A stretch of 64,000 bases of DNA from Merluccius polli (taxonomy: Eukaryota; Chordata; Actinopteri; Gadiformes; Merlucciidae), in NCBI GenBank assembly GCA_030340625.1, contig JAOPHQ010001774.1, forward strand, positions 1 through 64,000. The letters are read 5' to 3'. Below are positions 33,293 through 43,960 of the stretch, one piece after another (the first letter of the stretch is position 1; each line of letters begins with the position of its first letter). The position numbers and the translations under genes are program-made. Under the pieces are notes generated by a model. That model was not told where the DNA came from, did no database searches, and saw nothing but the letters and a program-made list of their open reading frames with translations.

Positions 33293-34313
33293 ATGGCTCC
33301 TTCCCTGCCGGTCCTCCTCTCCCTCTGGGGCCTCCTCACCCTCTGGGGACTTCCAGGTCAGTGGCGTCCCTCCGGTCTGGTCTTTCACTATGGGGTTAGA
33401 GGTGATGATCATCACTATGGAGCCCAGACTGTTATATTAGTAATAATATTTGCATGTTTTATTTCCAGGAACTCACTGCATCACCACGGTGTCCACGGTG
33501 TCCGTGAGGGTGGGGACCACGGTCTCCATCCCATGTCTCTACGCGTCAAAATACAGGAGCCATGTGAAGTACCTGTGTAAAGGAGAGGCTTGGAGATCAT
33601 GTACTTATGAAATTACAACCAACTCCTGGAGTCGTAATTCAGTTTACACCATCTCTGATGACCCTGCAAGAGACGTCTTCACCGTCACCGTCAGGAGCCA
33701 AGAGGAGGGAACCTCATACTGGTGCACCGTGGAGATCGATTATGGGGGTGATGATGGAGAACAATTCAAACTAGTGTCAACAGGTTTGTTTGTTTTATAC
33801 ATTTAGAGAGGGAGAGAGAGAGAGAGAGAGAGAGGGGCATTATATTCATCATCACAATGACGGTAACTGTATTTATTGTATTTACCCTTCTCTATAATGT
33901 GCGCTAAAGTTGAATTCCTCCGTGTCAATTGAAGATTTGCATATTTCTCTTGTCATTTTAATACTCTCTGATATTAATTCTCTTTCAGGCAACTCCAGTC
34001 TGTCTGTGCCTGAGCAGAACATAGTGGCATACGTGGGACAAAGTGTAGATATCTTGTGTTACCATAGATACCCAGCCACACCAGGCTGGTGTAGACTGGA
34101 ACTGGGCCGGTGTGTGTGGGGGGGGGCAGGACGGCGCTGCTGGAGGGGCACATGTCACACTCAACGCCAGCCAGCCGACGGTGCTGGTGGTGACCGTGAG
34201 CGACCTGCGCTTGGAAACCAGCGGCTGGTACATGTGTGTCCAAGGAGACCTCAACATCCCCATGCTTCTCACCGTGACTGAACCGCCGATGACATCGCCA
34301 GCTCCTCTGTCCA
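33293..34313 (+). CDS. Receptor unit 4: signal, D1, frameshifted D2, no membrane exons
   Basis: Exons: signal 33293-33356 (21 codons, the shortest); D1 33469-33783 (one codon lost, SYWC instead of SYYWC); D2 33989-34313. D2 is 325 nt instead of 324, with one extra G in the G-run near 34120, so it frameshifts; an assembly error in the homopolymer is possible. After the D2 donor the gene flank breaks into the ATT-rich repeat at about 34376, and TM and tail exons are missing. It is probably the 5' end of a gene running to unit 6. Skipping the shifted D2 keeps frame because all Ig exons are phase 1-1. Alternatively it is a decayed secreted form. Confidence 0.65.
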
Positions 34314-34752
34314 GTGAGTATAAAAGTGTTTTTACCAGTTTTAAACTTTTACACTTTTCAACATTATTCCACCAGTCTAAATTAATAAATGTTATTTATA
34401 CATTAAGCAGCAGAGCGTACTTTTTTGCAAAGCCATCCTCTGTAGGCTAATATAAAAAAATATAATACGAACAGTTGCCAGTAGCATAGCATAATCTGAC
34501 ACATTATATGCATTTACTTTACATACACATATACTGTGTAGGCTATATGATAAATAGTTAGGAAAGTTAGGTGTGTTATGTGATCATGAAAACACAGCAT
34601 GATGAAACAAAGCCACCGGCGATGTGTAAGTGTGTGCATGAGTGCGCGTGTGTAGTAAGCCTATGTGTGTTTTAATGTGTTATTGATGTGTTATATTATT
34701 ATATTTATAAAGTGATGTATTTATACATTACTATATTTCAAATCTAAAGCTA

Positions 34753-34783
<31 letters not shown>

Positions 34784-35092
34784 TATTAATTTTATTATAT
34801 GATTATTATTGCTATTATTATTATTATTATTATTATTAATAATAATAATAGCAATAATAATAATCATATAATAAAATTAATAATAGTAATAATAATTATT
34901 ATTATTAATAATAATAATAATAATAATAACACTATTATAACGATTATTATTAATATGATCACTATTATAATAGTATTATTATTATTAATAGTATCATTAT
35001 TATGAATATTATGATTATGATTATTATCATTATATGTATAGTATATAGTATATTTATAGCTATAGCAGAGCATTGTACACATATAGACATAG

Positions 35093-35131
<39 letters not shown>

Positions 35132-35650
35132 GGCCACTGCATCATTATGTGGTCAGGCCCCGCCGTAATGTACAATGCTCTGCTATAGCTGCCCCTGTTT
35201 GTCCTGTTCTACAACATTGTTCCATACGCAAAATCAATAAATAAAATCTAAATACAGAGTTGACCAGCAGTACTAACGGTGACTAAATGGTAGCAGACGC
35301 AGTAGACGTCAGAAAGTCAGTTTTTTAATTAATGTGACTTGAGTCATATGTCTATACAGGCGCGTAAGGGCGGCTTGTAAGGGTGTCCTATGGTGTCCCT
35401 GCTCTGCCCGAGGGTCCCGTCCCTGGGGGTCCATAGTTATATATAGAACAGTAGACGCCTCGTCCGCATTGCTGGCCAACGGAGTCGAACGTCCGCACAT
35501 GGCGGCCATCTTACTCCAGGCGGCTCGGTCACCATAACGTGTGTTGTAGTGGTACATGTACTTTTAGATAACCATAACTTGCTCAAATTTCATCCGATTT
35601 TCAAACGGTTTGGTTTGCTATAAACGTCAAAGATGTACTTATGACACTGC

Positions 35651-35681
<31 letters not shown>

Positions 35682-36136
35682 AATAGAATAATGTTCTAAT
35701 ATAGGTAGATTACAATATTTATATACAAGAAAGGCTGCATGTTGAAATCCCCCACCCTGGACAGAGATCTTGCCTGTGGTGAGATGCCTGTGGTCGACCG
35801 TCTTGCCTGGAGTAAGATGGCCGACCTGTGAGGACGTTCGACTCCGCCGTAACACATCTAGTGTTCTGTATATATCTATGGGGAGGAGGGAAGGGGGAGA
35901 ATAGTGCAGCAGACAACCAAAACAATCGTGCACTTTGTGGTACAAGCATGACATTTGGTACACTTATAGCCAAAGGCAGTCCAAAAAGTTTTGGATATGG
36001 AGGCATCATGAGTTCTCAACATGGCAGCCATTTTTCAAAATGGCCATCTGGTCTTTCACTATGGGGTTAGAGGTGATGATCATCACTATGGAGCCCAGAC
36101 TGTTATATTAGTCATATTTGCATGTTTTATTTCCAG
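34314..36136 (+). repeat. Inter-module segment: ATT-rich repeat R6, MITE-2, leaderless junction
   Basis: ATT-rich repeat at about 34377-35430, MITE-2 at 35432-35880, a 170-bp companion, then a junction AAAATGGCC|ATCTGGTCTTTCAC inside receptor intron 1. The ATT tract here contains long inverted AAT/ATT arms. The same segment occurs at 36984-38801 and 57072-59638. Confidence 0.75.
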
Positions 36137-36474
36137 GAACTCACCGCATCACCACGGTGTCCACGGTGTCCGTGACGGTGGGGACCACGGTCTCCATCCC
36201 ATGTCTCTACGAGTCAAAATACAGGAGCCATGTGAAGTACCTGTGTAAAGGAAAGACTTGGAGATCATGTACTTATGAAATTAAAACCAACTCCCGGAGT
36301 CGTAATTCAGTTTACACCATCTCTGATGACCCTGCAAGAGACGTCTTCACCGTCACCATCAGGAGCCAAGAGGTGGGAACCTCATACTACTGGTGCACCG
36401 TGGAGATCGATTATGGGGCTGATGAGGGAGAAAAATTCAAACTAGTGTCAACAGGTTTGTTTGTTTTATACATT

Positions 36475-36510
<36 letters not shown>

Positions 36511-36983
36511 TTATATTCATCATCACAATGACGGTAACTGTATTTATTGTATTTACCCTTCTCTATAATGTGCGCTAAAGTTGAATTCCTCCGTGTCAAT
36601 TGAAGATTTGCATATTTCTCTTGTCATTTTAATACTCTCTGATATTAATTCTCTTTCAGGCAGCTCCAGTCTGTCTGTGCCTGAGCAGAACATAGTGGCA
36701 TACGTGGGACAAAGTGTAGATATCTTGTGTTACCATAGAGACCCAGCCACACCAGGCTGGTGTAGACTGGAACTGGACCGGTGTGTGGGGGGGGGTCAAG
36801 ACGGCGCTGCTGGAGGGGCACAGGTCACACTCAACGCCCGCCAGCCGACGCTGCTGGTGGTTACCGTGAGCGACCTGCGCTTGGAAACCAGCGGCTGGTA
36901 CATGTGTGTCCAAGGAGACCTCAACATCCCCATGCTTCTCACCGTGACTGAACCGCCGATGACATCGCCAGCTCCTCTGTCCA
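36137..36983 (+). CDS. Receptor unit 5: D1 and D2 exons only
   Basis: D1 36137-36454 and D2 36660-36983 are open, with good AG acceptors and GT donors, both phase 1-1. There is no signal exon upstream (MITE-2 lies there) and no TM exon downstream (ATT-rich repeat). It makes sense as an internal pair of Ig domains in a gene starting at 33293 and ending at 40680. D1 has YLCKG, WRSC and YYWC. D2 has WCRLELDRC and an NARQ variant. If isolated it would be a pseudogene. Confidence 0.7.
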
Positions 36984-37749
36984 GTGAGTATAAAAGTGTT
37001 TTTACCAGTTTTAAACTTTTACACTTTTCAACATTATTCCACCAGTCTAAATTAATAAATGTTATTTATACATTAAGCAGCAGAGCGTACTTTTTTGCAA
37101 AGCCATCCTCTGTAGGCTAATATAAAAAAATATAATACGAACAGTTGCCAGTAGCATAGCATAATCTGACACATTATATGCATTTACTTTACATACACAT
37201 ATACTGTAGGCTATATGATAAATAGTTAGGAAAGTTAGGTGTTATGTGATCATGAAAACACAGCATGATGAAACAAAGCCATCGGCGATGTGTAAGTGCG
37301 TGCATGAGTGCGCGTGTGTAGTAAGCCTATGTGTGTTTTAATGTGTTATTGATGTGTTATATTATTATATTTATAAAGTGATGTATTTATACATTACTAT
37401 ATTTCAAATCTAAAGCTATTATTATTATTATTATTATTATTACTATTATTAATTTTATTATATGATTATTATTGCTATTATTATTATTATTATTATTAAT
37501 AATAATAATAGCAATAATAATCATATAATAAAATTAATAATAGTAATAATAATTATTATTATTATTATTAATAATAATAATAATAACACTATTATAACGA
37601 TTATTATTAATATGATCACTATTATAATAGTATTATTATTATTAATAGTATCATTATTATGAATATTATGATTATGATTATTATCATTATATGTATAGTA
37701 TATAGTATATTTATAGCTATAGCAGAGCATTGTACACATATAGACATAG

Positions 37750-37785
<36 letters not shown>

Positions 37786-38801
37786 GGCCACTGCATCATT
37801 ATGTGGTCAGGCCCCGCCGTAATGTACAATGCTCTGCTATAGCTGCCCCTGTTTGTCCTGTTCTACAACATTGTTCCATACGCAAAATCAATAATTAAAA
37901 TCTAAATACAGAGTTGACCAGCAGTACTAACGGTGACTAAATGGTAGCAGACGCAGTAGACGTCAGAAAGTCCGTTTTTTAATTCATGTGACTTGAGTCA
38001 TATGTCTATACAGGCGCGTAAGGGCGGCTTGTAAGGGTGTCCTATGGTGTCCCTGCTCTGCCCGAGGGTCCCGTCCCTGGGGGTCCATAGTTATATATAG
38101 AACAGTAGACGCCTCGTCCGCATTGCTGGCCAACGGAGTCGAACGTCCGCACATGGCGGCCATCTTACTCCAGGCAGCTCGGTCACCATAACGTGTGTTG
38201 TAGTGGTACACGTACTTTTAGATAACCATAACTTGCTCAAATTTCATCCGATTTTCAAACGGTTTGGTTTGCTATAAACGTCAAAGATGTACTTATGACA
38301 CTGCATAATTAAAAAAAATTAAAAAATAAATAAAAAATAGAATAATGTTCTAATATAGGTAGATTACAATATTTATATACAAGAAAGGCTGCATGTTGAA
38401 ATCCCCCACCCTGGACAGAGATCTTGCCTGTGGTGAGATGCCTGTGGTCGACCGTCTTGCCTGGAGTAAGATGGCCGACCTGTGAGGACGTTCTAGACTC
38501 CGCCGTAACACATCTAGTGTTCTGTATATATCTATGAGGGAGGAGGGAAGGGGGAGAATAGTGCAGCAGACAACCAAAACAATCGTGCACTTTGTGGTAC
38601 AAGCATGACATTTGGTACACTTATAGCCAAAGGCAGTCCAAAAAGTTTTGGATATGGAGGCATCATGAGTTCTCAACATGGCAGCCATTTTTCAAAATGG
38701 CCATCTGGTCTTTCACTATGGGGTTAGAGGTGATGATCATCACTATGGAGCCCAGACTGTTATATTATATTAGTAATAATATTTGCATGTTTTATTTCCA
38801 G
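36984..38801 (+). repeat. Inter-module segment: ATT-rich repeat R7, MITE-2, leaderless junction
   Basis: Almost the same as 34314-36136, with MITE-2 at 38086-38536. D1-to-D1 spacing is 2,668 bp (units 4-5) and 2,665 bp (units 5-6), which defines the duplicated module. Confidence 0.75.
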
Positions 38802-40680
38802 GAACTCACTGCATCACCACGGTGTCCACGGTGTCCGTGACGGCGGGGACCACGGTCTCCATCCCATGTCTCTACGCGTCAAAATACAGGAGCCATGTGA
38901 AGTACCTGTGTAAAGGAAAGACTTGGAAATCATGTACTTATGAAATTAAAACCAACTCCCAGAGTCGTAATTCAGTTTACACCATCTCTGATGACCCTGC
39001 AAGAGACGTCTTCACCGTCACCATTAGGAGCCAAGAGGAGGGAACCTCATACTACTGGTGCATCGTGGAGATCAATAATGGGGATGATGAGGGAGAACAA
39101 TTCAAACTAGTGTCAACAGGTTTGTTTGTTTTATACATTTAGAGAGAGACAGAGAGAGACAGAGAGAGACAGACAGAGAGATTGGCACTTTATTCATCAT
39201 CACAATGACAGTAACTGTATTTATTGTATTTACCCTTCTCTATAATGTGCACTAAAGTTTAATTCCTCCGTGTCAATCGAAGATTTGCATATTTCTCTTG
39301 TAACTTTCTCTTGTTACTCTCTGATATTATTTTTCTTTCAGGCAACTCCAGTCTGTCTGTGCCTGAGCAGAACATAGTGGCATACGTGGGACAAAGTGTA
39401 GATATCTTGTGTTACCATAGAGACCCAGTCACACCAGGCTGGTGTAGACTGGAACTGGGCCGGTGTGTGTGGGGGGGGCAGGACGGCGCTGCTGGAGGGG
39501 CACATGTCACACTCAACGCCAGCCAGCCGACGGTGCTGGTGGTTACCGTGAGGGACCTGCGCTTGGAAACCAGCGGCTGGTACATGTGTGTCCAAGGAGA
39601 CCTCAACATCCCCATGCTTCTCACCGTGACTGAACCGCCGATGACATTGCCAGCTCCTCCGTCCAGTGAGTGTTTTTACCAGTTTTAAACTTTTACACTT
39701 TTCCACATTATTCCACTCACAGGAACTTGATTGGTGAAATTGAGTAACTTTGTTGTGTACAACTTTCTGTAGCAACTTCTAACTCTTCAAACATTCAAGA
39801 CAGGTCAGTTCCCCTTTTGCTCTGCTTGCTTACCTCACACATGTATAAATTTCATCAGATGGTATTTCATTTGAATGCGGTAGAAATTAGTGTTTGTTGT
39901 AAAAAGATAAATACAAATAAAAATATGGTTCAAGTTGTGTTTGTGTCTAGAACAGTTCTGTGTGCTTTTTCTTCCCCAGTGAATCCATTGACCTGAAGAA
40001 CATCTTAATCCCTTTGGGAAAATTGCTGTTCATTGTGTTAGTGCCCCTCTTGGTTTTGTGGAAGTTACACAGTACGTCGAAAAATAACTTTACTTTTCTT
40101 CAAAATAAAATGCAAATACCGGTATGAGAATTTTTTATTTGCCGATTTCTTTTTGTTTTCCTGTTTATGTTTTTGAAGCACATTTTATTGTTAGCTTTAT
40201 AATTAGTTTTTAACAAAAAAAAAAAATTTCTTTCAGGACAGGCCAAAATCAAACGTGCAGCAATGACAGTAAGATGAAGATACATTTTGTTTTACGGTCC
40301 ATACTATCCATAATATCCATAATATCCATTATATCCATAATATCCATACATTTTCTTGCTACATAAAATGTTCAACACAAAATGTCGTCTCTTCTCCGAT
40401 CCAGGGGTCGTCTGAGACCGATGGGGACTTACTTTACGTTAACATGGTGGCGATGCAGCCCTGCGCAGCGCGGCACGTACGTACACACATAAATCCTCTT
40501 CTGGTGAGTTATTTAATTCATGCATTTATTGATTTAGTCCTGTATTCTTTCATTCAGGCATCCATTCTTTCATTCCTCCCTTTTTTATTCGTTGAAAACT
40601 GTGTGTGTACTCCATTCATTATTTCCCTCCTTACAGTGAAATTCATTCATTCATTCATTCAGCCAAACCCGGAGGTGTAG
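38802..40680 (+). CDS. Receptor unit 6: D1, D2, stalk, TM and tail with YVNM motif
   Basis: Exons: D1 38802-39119; D2 39342-39665; stalk 39773-39803; TM 39980-40071; tail 40237-40268, 40405-40476, 40663-40680 (TAG). All are in frame. There is no signal exon of its own, so I take it as the 3' part of a gene from 33293. The D2 donor lacks the alternative GTATAA, which favours use of the stalk exon. The TM has a lysine (GKLLF). The tail reads LLYVNM where the other units have LVYGNV or ILYGNV. Valine or isoleucine at +3 is replaced by Met, making YxxM/YxN-type sites instead of a strict ITIM. The 186-nt last intron is open and in frame if retained. Confidence 0.75.
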
Positions 40681-41990
40681 GAAGACGTGACATATACTCC
40701 ATATATCCCGCCCACGGCCGCCCACCCAGCCCCCCCTGACGCTCCGCCCCTGGTGTATGCAATATCGATATCGATGTGTCCTCCCTCTAAACTATGTAGA
40801 AATTATCCACTCGTAATTATTAACCACTGTGTTTCCCAGGTCCCCCCCACCACTGTGTTTCCCAGGTCCCCACAACCACTGTTTCAGTCCCCCCCCCCCC
40901 ACTCACACACACAACAGAAACAGACGACATACCAACGATGGGTTTCTCCTTTAAACTGTGTGTGTAAATAATATGTTTCTTTAAATGATAGGCCTACATC
41001 CTGCAGGCCTAAGTAATCAGTAATCATGCTTAGTGGTAAGAAATTGTACAAGTCTACCTAAATAAGAGTGCATTGCTTGTTTTTTTATATTAAATAAATG
41101 CATTGTTTATATAGGCTAATGTATTCATTTAGTTATCTGATGTATAAATTAATAAAAGACAGTTGTTTATACATTAAGCAGCAGAGCGTACTTTTTTGCA
41201 AAGCCATCCTCTGTAGGATAATATAAAAAGATATAATACGAACAGTTGCCAGTAGCACAGCATAATTTGACATATTATGCATTTACTTTACATACGCACA
41301 TACTGTAGGCTATATGATAAATAGTTAGGAAAGTTAGGTGTGTTATGTGATCATGAAAACACAGCATGATGAAACAAAGCCATCGGCGATGTGTAAGTGT
41401 GTGCATGAGTGCGCGTGTGTAGATGTAGTAAGCCTATGTGCGTGTGTTAATGTGTTATTGATGTGTTATATTATTATATTTATAAAGTGATGTATTTATA
41501 CATTACTATATTTCAAATCTAAAGTTATTATTATTATTATTATTGTGGTTATTATTATTATTAATAATAGTTTTATAACTATTATTAATATTATCACTAT
41601 TGTTATTATTATCATCATTATCATTATTATTATTATTATTATAGGCCACTGCATCATTATGTGGTCAGGCCCCGCCGTAATGTACAATGCTCTGCTATAG
41701 CTGCCCCTGTTTGTCCTGTTCTACAACATTGTTCCAAAATCAATAATTAAAATCTAAATACAGAACAGTAGACGTCAGAAAGTCCGTTTTTTAATTCATG
41801 TGACTCTAGTCATATTTCTATACAGGCGCGTAAGGGCGGCTTGTAAGGGTGTCCCTGAGGGTCCCGTCCCTGAGGACCTCGTCCCGCGGCATGAGGGTCC
41901 CGCAGTACTTACAGTATTAGCTGTTACTGCTGAATTATTATTTTTATTTTATAGCAGTATTTTATTTTATTTATGGTAAAGACAAGTTTA
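40681..41990 (+). repeat. Receptor 3' flank and ATT-rich repeat, copy R8
   Basis: 3' flank with C-runs at 40845 and 40890, then the ATT-rich repeat and a short GGTCCCGTCCCTGAG tract at 41855-41910. Nearly identical to 61520-62825. No gene. Confidence 0.75.
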
Positions 41991-42023
41991 TCTTTTATTT
42001 CTTTGAACACAAGGGGTCTAAGG

Positions 42024-43224
42024 CAGTAGCGTGCGGCTCATGTGGGCAGGTGGGGCGACGAACCACCTACTTGCAAGAGCAGGCTCCCAAAAAAATAGTT
42101 CCTCCAAAAATCCTTGCTCCAGCTCCATGAATCTATTTCTAATAATATTTGCATCACATTAACTATCTATAGTTTCTGTAGACCTTTACACTATTTTTGG
42201 TACGTTGACATCAAGTTTTGGATGGTGGCAATTCTACTTGAGCGTAATCATTCAATGTTGGGGCGGTTCAACTCAACGGTCGCGCTCCTCCGTATGTTCA
42301 TCACGTAACCCTGCAGGCTGCAATAGGGATTTCAGCCCGCGCTAATAGAGTCCTATATGGTCGTCAACTTATCCGCCCCATGCTCAACTAGAATTACTCC
42401 GCCAATAGACCCTTTCATTGTTTGTAAACATTCCGAGCCACGAGAGTGCGCACACGTCTTTTCGCGCCTAATGGGGTCAGAAAACAAAGTGAAGTACATG
42501 GCTGTCAACGATTCTCTTCAGAATATTTCCGAATATGCTCTCTCGTTGCCGATTAAGGACCGGGAATAATATCTCAACAAATTGGTATTGGCTGACGGCG
42601 ATAGTTTGCCAGACCCAGCTTCCATTAAAGATTGGGTTAATTAGCGTCAAGGGAAGAAGACATGGTTGTACAAGGCATGGGTGATCTACAACAAGGAGAA
42701 GTGCTACATTCACACGGCTAACTGCACCTGCATGGCGGGGTAAGTTTATTTATTTATTCTTAAACCAGTGGACAATGTCCTAATCTGGTCAACGCCACTG
42801 CTGGTCCTATGTTCACATCCAACAGCGCTACAGGTCGGCATTTTAGACTTTTTGTTTGGACTTCGTTAGTGGAAGTCTATGTGAGTAGGTGTTTTTCTGA
42901 CCCCAAGACGCGCGCGCATATTTCTGTGACGTTGCACTCGAAGGGGTCTATACACTTCGTTACTGTATTATACAGCTCGAGCTAAAGATGATTCCAGACC
43001 TGGTTGGTGTTTCCATTGCACATACTAATTCGCCCGACATCATGCATGTGTTGCGGCTGACACGTTCAAAGCTTCAAAGCACGTTCGGTATTTTTGTTCA
43101 TAATTAGTTTAGTTAACATCTATTAATGTAGCTCAAAAATACACATTAAAAAACATATTGTGGGCGTGGTCGGCCACACGGGTAGCTTCGCCCCACTGAA
43201 ATTGAGGCTCACCGCACGCTACTG
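42024..43224 (+). mobile_element. Non-autonomous hAT element carrying a captured-type exon
   Basis: 1,201 bp with ends CAGTAGCGTGCGG and CCGCACGCTACTG. The 8-bp duplication GTCTAAGG lies at 42016-42023 and 43225-43232. Reading from about 42474: MGSENKVKYMAVNDSLQNIS, then EYALSLPIKDRE, stop, YLNKLVLADGDSLPDP..IKDWVN, stop, W.YKAWVIYNK..CYIHTANCTCMAG, followed by GGTAAGT, a good splice donor. NCTCMAG resembles the start of the SWIM-type CxC finger in a fish repeat protein family, which is inference. The two in-frame stops make it non-coding now. A second copy starts at 62858. Confidence 0.8.
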
Positions 43225-43361
43225 GTCTAAGGGACAATGTGAAGAGGAAAGCAGTATTTTTATTTTGTAAGGGACAAAAAGCCCACTGCACTTTTTTACA
43301 AGAGACTCATGCCTGCAACGATGATGCCACCTTCTGGTCAAACCAATGGGGTGAAAAAATC

Positions 43362-43960
43362 GGCAACACTTTACAATAAGGTACGCAAAACGTGGGTAGT
43401 TACTGCGGAACAAATGAGTAATGAATGATGAAGGACCAGGGCCCTAACTGGGGCCCTAACTTGGACCCTAACGGGGCACTAACAGGGGCCCTAAGTGACA
43501 GTTACTCAGTAACTACTGAGGAGTTACTGGTAAACAGACTAGGGGACTACTGTATTCGTTACTGAGTAACGAATGATGAACAACCAGGGCCCTAACTGGG
43601 GCCCTAACTGGGGCCCTTACTGGGGCCCTAAGTGACAGTTACTCAGTAACTACTGAGGAATTATTGGTAAACAGACTAGGGGACTACTGTATTTGTTACT
43701 GAGTAACTGTCAGTTAGGGCCCCAGTTAGGGCCCCAGTTAGGGTCCCAGTTAGGGCCCCAGTTAGGGCCCTGGTTGTTCATCAGTCATTACTCAGTAACG
43801 AATACAGTAGTCCCCTAGTCTGTTTACCAGTAACTCCTCAGTAGTTACTGAGTAACTGTCACTTAGGGCCCTGTTAGGGCCCCACTTAGGGCCCTGGTCG
43901 TTCATCATTCGTTACTCAGTAACTACCCACGTTTTGCGTACCTTATTGTAAAGTGTTACC
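43362..43960. mobile_element. MITE with 8-bp target duplication and GGGCCCTAACTG internal repeats
   Basis: Ends GGCAACACTTTACAATAAGG and CCTTATTGTAAAGTGTTACC. AAAAAATC is on both sides (43354-43361 and 43961-43968). The arms contain tandem GGGGCCCTAACT-type units and GTTACTCAGTAAC palindromes, so it can fold almost end to end. The left part is also present at 10023-10170 in the deleted LINE copy at the same LINE position. Confidence 0.85.
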
